The translations under genes were made by a program, and so were the position numbers. The notes under the pieces are model-generated. The model was not told where the DNA came from. It saw only the letters and a program-made list of their open reading frames with translations, and made no database searches. From an uncultured Bacteroidota bacterium (GTDB lineage Bacteria; Bacteroidota; Bacteroidia; Flavobacteriales; BACL11), in assembly GCA_902514225.1 (NCBI GenBank), contig CABXPN010000049.1, positions 1 to 5,454 of the forward strand: DNA of 5,454 nucleotides. The letters are read 5' to 3'. Below, piece after piece: positions 1-5,454 of the stretch (its first letter is position 1; each line of letters opens with the position of its first letter).

Positions 1-449
1 GCGGAAATCTTTTTACCATCTATATAATCTTGTAATAACTCCAACTGACCATTTTCATGCCATTTTTTCCGGAATCCATGACGTAATCCATTTTTATAAT
101 TCTCTTCCCATTCTAATTGACCATCTATATACCACCGTCTGTCTAATCCATGACGTAATCCATTTTTATAATTTATGTATTCTCCTAATTGACCATTTGT
201 AAGCCAACGTTGCTCTAATCCATCCTTTAATCCATTTTTATAACTTACTTCCTCCTGTAATTGACCATTTTTGTAATAAGATACTGATGTTCCAGTAAAA
301 AGCTTCTCATTGTAATAGCATTCATAATAACCACCTTTAGAATCAGCAAATCGAACAAATTTTTCTGTCAGATTCTTTCTTAAGACTCTTTCTTGTGTGA
401 AACCAAGAAAAGGGATATATAGTAATAGTAATAATAATAGTTTTTTCAT
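1..449 (-). CDS. Secreted MORN_2/YwqK-like repeat protein, N-terminal part (runs off the left edge)
   Basis: The minus-strand frame is open from ATG at 449-447 to the window edge, giving 149 residues without a stop; the C-terminus is missing. The protein begins MKKLLLLLLLYIPFLGFTQ, a Sec-type signal peptide with a Lys-Lys n-region and a Leu-rich core. Cleavage probably falls near residues 17-19, and the lack of a cysteine there argues against a lipoprotein. After a spacer (about 20-55) comes a run of units with the pattern Y-K-N-G-L-x-x-G-L...W...N/D-G-Q-L. Full 24-residue units start at Y70, Y94 and Y118, with degenerate copies at both ends. This matches the MORN_2 repeat (Pfam PF07661) of proteins annotated as 'YwqK family antitoxin'. 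That antitoxin label is weakly supported for secreted Bacteroidota members, and no toxin gene is visible here, so the function is unknown. It is transcribed away from the restriction genes and probably belongs to the host flank rather than the island. Confidence 0.85.
   Translation of the reverse strand, partial: MKKLLLLLLLYIPFLGFTQERVLRKNLTEKFVRFADSKGGYYECYYNEKLFTGTSVSYYKNGQLQEEVSYKNGLKDGLEQRWLTNGQLGEYINYKNGLRHGLDRRWYIDGQLEWEENYKNGLRHGFRKKWHENGQLELLQDYIDGKKIS
73..244. repeat. 72-bp tandem repeat encoding the YwqK/MORN-like units
   Basis: A 28-base core at 73-100 recurs identically at 145-172, exactly 72 bases later. A third, diverged copy lies at 217-244, again 72 bases on. The period equals 24 codons, so the repeats keep the reading frame of the minus-strand gene and correspond to its KNGLRHG-type protein units. 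The identity of the first two copies suggests a recent duplication or gene-conversion event; copy number could vary between strains. Confidence 0.85.
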
Positions 450-494
450 ACTACAATAATACAGAAAATTTATGGGAAATATGAAGAGAAAAAA

Positions 495-511
495 GTCGGG
501 GTAGCAGGATT
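495..511 (-). other. Truncated tRNA 3' end, probable attachment-site remnant
   Basis: Read on the minus strand, 511-495 gives AATCCTGCTACCCCGAC. This is the usual form of the 3' half of a T-arm plus acceptor strand and discriminator base of a tRNA; the CCCCGA ending resembles a Bacteroidota tRNA-Pro, though the isotype is not certain. It is followed by a run of T (minus strand, 494-489), as expected after a tRNA gene. Upstream of it on the minus strand the T-loop reads TTGTAAT instead of TTCGAAT, the 5' T-stem no longer pairs, and no anticodon arm, D-arm or matching 5' acceptor strand (CGGGGT) is present. It is therefore a fragment, not a working tRNA. Tyrosine-recombinase elements that insert in tRNA genes typically leave such a 3' copy at their distal end, which would place the island to the right and the host flank to the left. 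Confidence 0.5.
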
Positions 512-548
512 ACAACCTCTGCCCTTTACACTAGATTACAGCAAGCTT

Positions 549-593
549 CCAATCTAAAATTTGCACCACTTTTTGCACCGCTAACCAATCTAA
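549..593. repeat. Nested direct repeats, possible integrase arm-type sites
   Basis: CCAATCTAA occurs at 549-557 and again at 585-593. Between these copies TTTGCACC occurs at 560-567 and again at 572-579, spaced 12 bases. Two different short direct repeats within 45 bases, next to a tRNA 3' fragment, resemble the arm-type binding sites that tyrosine integrases or excisionases use near att cores. An imperfect inverted relation also exists (TAGATT at 532-537 against AATCTA at 551-556). The repeats are seen directly; the binding role is inferred, and no integrase gene is in the window. Confidence 0.45.
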
Positions 594-599
594 TAGTAC

Positions 600-623
600 A
601 AACTTAAGAAATTAATTAAGTTT
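600..623. repeat. 8-bp inverted repeat in AT-rich intergenic DNA
   Basis: AAACTTAA at 600-607 and TTAAGTTT at 616-623 are perfect reverse complements separated by 8 bases. A second, looser AT-only inverted repeat follows (ATATTAT at 632-638, ATAATAT at 648-654). Dyads of this kind can be regulator or excisionase sites, but in such AT-rich DNA they also arise by chance. There is no T-run after the stem, so it is not a convincing intrinsic terminator. Confidence 0.35.
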
Positions 624-635
624 TCTGATTGATAT

Positions 636-643
636 TATATTTT
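636..643 (+). promoter_or_regulatory. Weak candidate -7 element of a Bacteroidota promoter
   Basis: TATATTTT matches five of the six fixed bases of the Bacteroidota -7 consensus TAnnTTTG. It would give a leader of roughly 30 bases before the ATG at 682. No clear TTTG-type -33 element lies about 19-21 bases upstream. A rival match, TAGTTTAG at 655-662, would leave only a very short leader. The assignment is tentative; a promoter is expected somewhere in 600-670 because the first gene of the operon starts at 682. Confidence 0.25.
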
Positions 644-653
644 TAAAATAATA

Positions 654-671
654 TTAGTTTAGCAAAACTAA
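654..671 (+). promoter_or_regulatory. Perfect 7-bp hairpin or dyad just upstream of the DUF262 gene start
   Basis: TTAGTTT at 654-660 and AAACTAA at 665-671 are perfect reverse complements around a 4-base loop, AGCA. The dyad ends 10 bases before the ATG at 682. If transcribed, it would form a small hairpin next to the ribosome-binding region; as DNA, it could be an operator for the restriction operon. The structure is seen directly; its role is inferred and no regulator gene is visible. Confidence 0.4.
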
Positions 672-681
672 AAAATTAATC

Positions 682-2436
682 ATGCAAGATTCGTTTAATC
701 CTAAAAGCCTAACAATAAATAAACTATTTACTGATGCTGATTCTTTGTATCAAATTCCTAAATATCAAAGACCATACAAATGGACAGATGATCAAATAGA
801 TAAATTATGGGATGATTTATGGGAAAGTTATATTAACGAAGAAGCTAACTATTTTTTGGGATCGGTAATAACAGCGAAGCCTGTAAAAGGAGGTCCATAT
901 TTAGATATTGTTGATGGTCAACAAAGAATGACAACTCTTATAATACTATTTGCTGTTGTTAGAGATATTTATCCAAACTTAAATGAAGTGCTCTGTGAAT
1001 CAGATCCTAGTGCAATAGGTGAAACACATCTTAAGAGCGCAATATTACATAATGATAAATTTGGAAGATTAAGACTACATACTCATTCTAATCACCAATC
1101 TGACTTTGATAACATTATTGTCAAAGGTGATATAGCCTCACTTAAAAAGCCATACAAGAAAGATATTAGAAAAGATGAGGAACCAAAATTTAAGTTCATT
1201 AATACTGCATGTTTTCTAAAAGAACACTTTCAAAATATTGGAGAAGAGGAAACTGGAAAATTCATCAACTATATCTTTAATAAAGTAAAAATAATTCGAA
1301 TTGACTGTACTGATGTTGGATTTGCCATCAAGCTATTCCAAGTCTTAAATGCTCGTGGACTAGACCTAACAAATGCTGATTTAATTAAAAGTTATCTATT
1401 AAATAGGATCCATCAAGATTATGACAAGGATGTTGTTGAAAGTAAAGAAGATCAGTTTTTACAAGATTGGATAAGTTGTGAAAAAATAGCATCAGAAACA
1501 AATGAAAGTTTAAATTCATTATTAGTAATATATGAGTACTATCTTCTAGCAGCAAATCCAAAAAAATCTCTTTATGATGAATTAGTGATACAATTCTCTC
1601 AAGATGACCCTCTTGATATTATTAGAGATTTTAATATGTTTTGTGAGATCTATAAAGAAAAAATATACAAAGCTAGTGATGAAGTAATTTATAGTTATTT
1701 TTATTTAGGATGGAGTTTTTACTGGAGAACTACTCTATTAACCGCATTACATACTGGATACAATCAATACGATGAACTAAAATTCGTTCTTAGAAAGTAC
1801 TATTACTGTCATTGGATATCAGGATATACATTGAACAGAGTAAAGCAGCCCACTTTTAACTTTATAAAATGGATAAAAGAAAAGAAGCCAATAAATGAAA
1901 TAAAAGAGGAAATAAATCAACTATTCTCAGATCTAAATATTCAAAGCAAATTAGAAGAATCTTTAAATGGACAAGTATATCATGAAAGATGGCTAAAACC
2001 GCTATTATTTATGATTGAATATAACCAAACTGATAATCCAAAGAGACTGTCAATTAGTGATACTAATATTCATATTGAACATATTCTACCTCAAAATTTT
2101 AATAAAATATATGGATGGAAACATGTAATAGAAGATGAAAGAGGTGGAAAAGAATATGTACATAAATTAGGCAACCTTACACTTCTAAGTGGTAGGAAAA
2201 ATATACAAGCAAGTGATGACGAATTTGATAAGAAAATTCAGATTTACAAGGGTAAGGGGAAACATAATAACCTTGATGAGAAAATTACATCTTTTAGAAT
2301 AACACAACAAATAGTTGATTTAAAAAATTCTGGAGATCTAGATAAATGGAGTATTGACTCTATCAATGATCGAAAGTTATCTCTACTTAATGAAATTGAG
2401 AAAATTCTAAATGTTGATCTTAGTAAGATTAAATAA
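682..2436 (+). CDS. DUF262-DUF1524 protein, GmrSD/SspE-like modification-dependent defence nuclease
   Basis: The 584-residue protein combines the two halves of GmrSD-type type IV restriction enzymes in one chain. The N-terminal DUF262 (GmrS-like, ParB/Srx fold) shows QIPKYQRPYKW at 24-34, YFLGSVI at 57-63 and the nucleotide-site signature DIVDGQQRMTTL at 75-86. The family block FQVLNARGLDLTNADLIKSY lies at 219-238. A helical middle region follows, then a C-terminal DUF1524 His-Me-finger nuclease with HIEHILPQN at 464-472 and GNLTLLSGRKN at 497-507. H467, N498 and N507 are the likely active-site positions. All hallmark residues are present, so the enzyme looks intact. Characterised relatives (GmrSD, BrxU, SspE) use NTP hydrolysis with DNA cleavage or nicking against phage DNA, sensing glucosylated hmC or phosphorothioate; the target here cannot be read from the sequence. 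The start at 682 leaves a short normal lead-in before the first motif, with A-rich DNA instead of a Shine-Dalgarno site. It is the first gene of the operon, 6 bases before hsdR. Confidence 0.9.
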   Translation: MQDSFNPKSLTINKLFTDADSLYQIPKYQRPYKWTDDQIDKLWDDLWESYINEEANYFLGSVITAKPVKGGPYLDIVDGQQRMTTLIILFAVVRDIYPNLNEVLCESDPSAIGETHLKSAILHNDKFGRLRLHTHSNHQSDFDNIIVKGDIASLKKPYKKDIRKDEEPKFKFINTACFLKEHFQNIGEEETGKFINYIFNKVKIIRIDCTDVGFAIKLFQVLNARGLDLTNADLIKSYLLNRIHQDYDKDVVESKEDQFLQDWISCEKIASETNESLNSLLVIYEYYLLAANPKKSLYDELVIQFSQDDPLDIIRDFNMFCEIYKEKIYKASDEVIYSYFYLGWSFYWRTTLLTALHTGYNQYDELKFVLRKYYYCHWISGYTLNRVKQPTFNFIKWIKEKKPINEIKEEINQLFSDLNIQSKLEESLNGQVYHERWLKPLLFMIEYNQTDNPKRLSISDTNIHIEHILPQNFNKIYGWKHVIEDERGGKEYVHKLGNLTLLSGRKNIQASDDEFDKKIQIYKGKGKHNNLDEKITSFRITQQIVDLKNSGDLDKWSIDSINDRKLSLLNEIEKILNVDLSKIK

Positions 2437-2442
2437 TTACGA

Positions 2443-5400
2443 ATGAAACACACTGAAGATACAAGGGTGAAGCTTCCTGCAATACTTCATTTAATTAAAC
2501 TAGGATACTCATATTTATCTTGGAAAAATGAAGTTATAAATGAAGATACTAATATATTCACTGATATTTTTACAAAGAGTATTAGGCGACTAAACCCTAA
2601 TTTAAGTGAAAGTGATGTAAATCGCTATTATGATGAGATTTCTCTATGCTTAGAAAATGAAGATTTAGGAAAAGCCTTTTACAATAAATTAATTGATAAG
2701 TCAGGAATAAGAATGCTTGATTTTGAAAATTTTGAGAATAACTCTTTTAATGTTGTTACTGAGCTTCCTTGCAAGAAAGATGAAGATGAATTTAGACCTG
2801 ATATCACATTACTTATAAATGGCCTTCCTTTAGCTTTTATTGAAGTTAAGAAACCAAACAATAGAGATGGTATTATAGCTGAGCATAGAAGAATGGGAGT
2901 TAGAAATCAGAATAAGAAGTTTAGAAAGTTTATGAATATCACACAGCTTATGGTATTCTCAAATAATATGGAATATGAGGATGGATCTCCTCATCCTTTT
3001 GAAGGTGCTTTTTACACTACAGCCTCATACCACAAACCAATCTTCAATTACTTTAGAGAGGAAGAAAAGTTCAACTTAAATACAATCTTATCTGATATTA
3101 CAGATGATGTTGAAAATTTAGTTTTGAAAGATAATAACCTCATTAGCATTAAGAATTCTGATGAGTTTGCTACAAATAAGGATCCTAATTCACCAACAAA
3201 TAGAATATGCACTTCTTTATTTAAAAAAGATAGGTTGGCTTTCTTATTGGAATTCTCACTTGCATATGTAAAAGAAACCAATGGATTGCAAAAGCATATA
3301 ATGAGGTATCCTCAAATCTTTGCAACAAAAGCAATTGAAACTAAACTGAATGAAGATATAAGAAAAGGTATTATTTGGCACACACAAGGTAGCGGGAAGA
3401 CTGCACTTGCATATTATAATGTAAAATTCCTAACCTCTTATTATCAAAAGAAAGGTGTTGTTCCAAAGTTTTATTTTATTGTAGACAGACTTGATTTATT
3501 AGTTCAAGCAAGTAGAGAGTTTAGAAGTAGAGGATTAGTTGTACATAATATAGAATCAAGAGAAGATTTCGCAAAAGATATCAAATCAACATCTGTAATA
3601 CATAATGACTCTGGAAAGGCAGAAATTACAGTTGTGAATATTCATAAGTTTAAAGATGATCCAGATGTTATAAAGAATACTGATTACAATCTAGATATTC
3701 AGAGAGTTTTCTTTTTAGATGAGGTACATAGAAGTTATAATCCAAAAGGAAGCTTTCTTGCAAACCTTGAGCAATCAGACAGAAATTCCATAAAAATTGG
3801 ACTTACTGGAACTCCACTTTTAGGTACAGAGTACAATTCAAAAACTTTATTTGGAGATTATATTCATAAGTATTATTACAACTCCTCAATTAAAGATGGA
3901 TATACTCTAAGATTGATAAGAGAAGAAATTGAAACATCTTATAAGATTAAGATGAAAGAAGTTCTAGAGGAATTAAAAATCCTAAAAGGAAAGGGAGACA
4001 AAAAAGTTGTTTATTCTCACCGAAAGTTTGTTGAACCAATGCTTGAGTATATTGTTAAGGATTTTGAGAAATCAAGAATTTCTTTTGATGACAGTACTAT
4101 TGGAGCAATGGTAATATGTGATTCTTCTGATCAAGCAAAAAAACTACATGATATTTTTCAAGATAAGTATGCAAATGATGAAAGCAAGATAAATACAGCA
4201 GCAGTTATACTACATGACATTGGAAGTAAGGAGGAAAGAAAAAATTGGGTTGAAGATTTCAAAGATGGCAAGATTGATATTCTATTTGTGTATAATATGC
4301 TTCTTACGGGTTTTGATGCCAAACGATTAAAGAAACTATACATAGGACGAGTAATAAAAGCACACAACCTCTTACAAGCACTTACAAGGGTAAACAGAAC
4401 TTATAAAGATCATAGTTATGGCTATGTAGTTGATTTTGCAGACATACAAAGTGAGTTTGAGAAAACAAACAGAGACTATTTTAATGAATTATCTTCCCAG
4501 TTAGGTGATGAGATGGAACATTATTCAAATCTGTTTAAATCTGCAGATGAGATTGATAAAGAGATTGGAGAGATACAGGACGTTTTGTTACATTACAACA
4601 CAGATAATGCAGAGGTATTCTCACAACAAATAAGTCAGATAAACGACAGAAAACATATGTTAGAAATTACCAAAGCATTAAACAATGCTAAGAGTTTGTA
4701 TAACCTTATTCGTTTATCAGGAGATTTTGAGCATTTAGAGAAATTAGATTTTAGAAAACTAACTGTATTGTCAAGAGAAGCATATAACAGATTGGCTCTT
4801 ATTAATACTAAGGAAGCCTTAGAGAACAATGTAGATTCATCCAAAATGTTGAATATCGCTTTAGAGGATGTACTATTTGCATTTACCAAAGTAAAAGAGG
4901 AAGAAATGCAGTTGGCTGATACTTTGAAAAATACCTTGCAAAAAACAAGGGAAATGTTAGCAAGTAATTTTGATCAAAAGGATTTAGAATTTATATCACT
5001 TAGAGAAGAATTAGAAAGGCTTTTTAAGAAGAAAAACCTTAGTGAGGTAAGCAAAGAAGAGATGGAGAGTAACATAATAGAGTTAGAGAAAATTTATGAT
5101 AAAGCAAATGAAATCAGAAGAAAGAATGATTTAATTGCTGAAAAATACGAGAATGATGAGAAGTATGCTCGCATACACAAAAGGCTAATGGAAAAAGATC
5201 CATTAACGGATAGTGAGCGTAAACTATTTGAAGTATTGAGTCAGCTTAAAGAAGAAGTAGATAATAATATATTACAGAATTCTAAGATATTAGAAAATGA
5301 AAGCTTTGTAGATAAAATGATTTCTAGATTAGTAATTATGGAATTTAAAAAGAAAGATATACCACTAAATTTGAATAAATCAAAAAGAGTAATTAATCTG

Positions 5401-5445
5401 GTTGCTAAAGAATATATGAACGAATATTACGGAAAAACAGCATAA
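2443..5445 (+). CDS. hsdR: Type I restriction enzyme R subunit (HsdR): nuclease plus DNA-translocating helicase
   Basis: HsdR supplies ATP-driven translocation and DNA cleavage to an HsdR-HsdM-HsdS complex acting on unmodified target sites in the cytoplasm. The 1000 residues are a normal length. The N-terminal PD-(D/E)xK nuclease (HSDR_N) shows D120 in RPDITLLINGLPL, then E134 and K136 in AFIEVKKP. The SF2 motor follows: Walker A HTQGSGKT at 313-320, motif Ia around FIVDRLDLL at 345-353, Walker B LDEVH at 425-429, motif III LTGTP at 454-458, motif V MLLTGFDA at 619-626 and motif VI QALTRVNR at 645-652. Residues from about 690 to 1000 are helical and Lys/Glu-rich, as expected for the C-terminal part that docks on the methylase. 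No frameshift or missing key residue was seen. ATG 2443 follows the previous stop by 6 bases and is in the same frame as the DUF262 gene; no Shine-Dalgarno site is visible. hsdM and hsdS are not in the window and are probably downstream. Confidence 0.96.
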   Translation: MKHTEDTRVKLPAILHLIKLGYSYLSWKNEVINEDTNIFTDIFTKSIRRLNPNLSESDVNRYYDEISLCLENEDLGKAFYNKLIDKSGIRMLDFENFENNSFNVVTELPCKKDEDEFRPDITLLINGLPLAFIEVKKPNNRDGIIAEHRRMGVRNQNKKFRKFMNITQLMVFSNNMEYEDGSPHPFEGAFYTTASYHKPIFNYFREEEKFNLNTILSDITDDVENLVLKDNNLISIKNSDEFATNKDPNSPTNRICTSLFKKDRLAFLLEFSLAYVKETNGLQKHIMRYPQIFATKAIETKLNEDIRKGIIWHTQGSGKTALAYYNVKFLTSYYQKKGVVPKFYFIVDRLDLLVQASREFRSRGLVVHNIESREDFAKDIKSTSVIHNDSGKAEITVVNIHKFKDDPDVIKNTDYNLDIQRVFFLDEVHRSYNPKGSFLANLEQSDRNSIKIGLTGTPLLGTEYNSKTLFGDYIHKYYYNSSIKDGYTLRLIREEIETSYKIKMKEVLEELKILKGKGDKKVVYSHRKFVEPMLEYIVKDFEKSRISFDDSTIGAMVICDSSDQAKKLHDIFQDKYANDESKINTAAVILHDIGSKEERKNWVEDFKDGKIDILFVYNMLLTGFDAKRLKKLYIGRVIKAHNLLQALTRVNRTYKDHSYGYVVDFADIQSEFEKTNRDYFNELSSQLGDEMEHYSNLFKSADEIDKEIGEIQDVLLHYNTDNAEVFSQQISQINDRKHMLEITKALNNAKSLYNLIRLSGDFEHLEKLDFRKLTVLSREAYNRLALINTKEALENNVDSSKMLNIALEDVLFAFTKVKEEEMQLADTLKNTLQKTREMLASNFDQKDLEFISLREELERLFKKKNLSEVSKEEMESNIIELEKIYDKANEIRRKNDLIAEKYENDEKYARIHKRLMEKDPLTDSERKLFEVLSQLKEEVDNNILQNSKILENESFVDKMISRLVIMEFKKKDIPLNLNKSKRVINLVAKEYMNEYYGKTA

Positions 5446-5448
5446 AAC

Positions 5449-5454
5449 ATGACA
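5449..5454 (+). CDS. Possible start of the next operon gene (only two codons visible)
   Basis: An ATG at 5449-5451 followed by ACA begins three bases after the hsdR stop, preceded by A-rich sequence (ataaaac) like the other starts here. The tight spacing and the need of HsdR for partners make a co-transcribed gene likely, with hsdM or hsdS the natural guess. Two codons cannot identify the product, and the ATG could be incidental. Confidence 0.4.

Larger units (their letters stand above)
450..681. other. Non-coding junction between the MORN-repeat gene and the restriction operon
   Basis: The two genes diverge across these 232 bases. No credible ORF was found in the region. It holds the tRNA-like 3' fragment, the nested direct repeats and the dyads listed separately. 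From about 600 onwards it becomes almost pure A/T. Upstream of the minus-strand gene, TAAATTTT (minus strand, 472-465) is a partial -7 match, but it is too weak to call. Confidence 0.6.

Noticed and set aside
73..244. CRISPR array
   Set aside because: The regular 72-base period is explained by 24-codon protein repeats in one open frame. The 'spacers' encode conserved repeat residues and are not unique sequences.
1..449. Toxin-antitoxin module based on the YwqK antitoxin label
   Set aside because: No toxin gene is adjacent within the window and the protein carries a secretion signal, so an antitoxin role is not supported here.
495..570. Complete tRNA gene on the minus strand
   Set aside because: Only the 3' acceptor and half of the T-arm match. 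The T-loop is altered, the 5' T-stem does not pair, and no 5' acceptor strand, D-arm or anticodon stem can be found upstream.
600..623. Intrinsic transcription terminator
   Set aside because: The stem is almost entirely A/T with no GC-rich base and no clean T-run after it on either strand.
2244..2453. Minus-strand open frame across the end of the DUF262 gene and the start of hsdR
   Set aside because: It lies opposite well-supported coding sequence, has no recognisable motif, and reads as the antisense shadow of the plus-strand genes.
2679..4889. Several minus-strand open frames inside hsdR (2679-2861, 3048-3281, 4158-4367, 4635-4889)
   Set aside because: All are opposite conserved HsdR coding sequence and are Ser/Leu-rich with no domain, as expected for antisense of AT-rich Lys/Glu-rich genes.

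Overview
The DNA is strongly AT-rich. Its genes use AT-ending codons and have A-rich sequence rather than Shine-Dalgarno sites before their start codons. The left-hand gene starts with a Bacteroidota-style secretion signal ahead of YwqK/MORN-like repeats. Together these suggest a member of the Bacteroidota, probably a flavobacterium. This assignment is inferred from style; no rRNA or other marker gene is present.

Layout. Positions 1-449 (minus strand) hold the N-terminal 149 residues of a secreted MORN_2/YwqK-type repeat protein that runs off the left edge. Positions 450-681 are a non-coding junction. On the minus strand it contains a truncated tRNA-like 3' end (about 495-511), followed in the window by paired short direct repeats (CCAATCTAA twice, TTTGCACC twice) and several inverted repeats. 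I read this as the likely end of an integrated island: tRNA 3' remnant plus integrase arm-type sites, with the host flank on the left and the island on the right. Positions 682-2436 (plus) encode a full-length DUF262-DUF1524 protein of the GmrSD/SspE/BrxU type, with an intact DGQQR motif and an intact HNH-type motif. Positions 2443-5445 (plus) encode a 1000-residue type I restriction subunit HsdR with apparently intact nuclease and helicase motifs. A further ATG at 5449, three bases after the hsdR stop, suggests the operon continues to the right, possibly with hsdM/hsdS.

How the parts fit. The DUF262-DUF1524 gene and hsdR are separated by 6 bases and very probably share one transcript. HsdR needs HsdM and HsdS partners, which are not in the window and are expected downstream. 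HsdR cuts DNA that lacks the host modification, whereas characterised DUF262-DUF1524 proteins act on modified phage DNA, so the pair could form a two-sided defence. Neither family is new. The notable points are their tight coupling, with the DUF262 gene first, and their position beside a probable att site.
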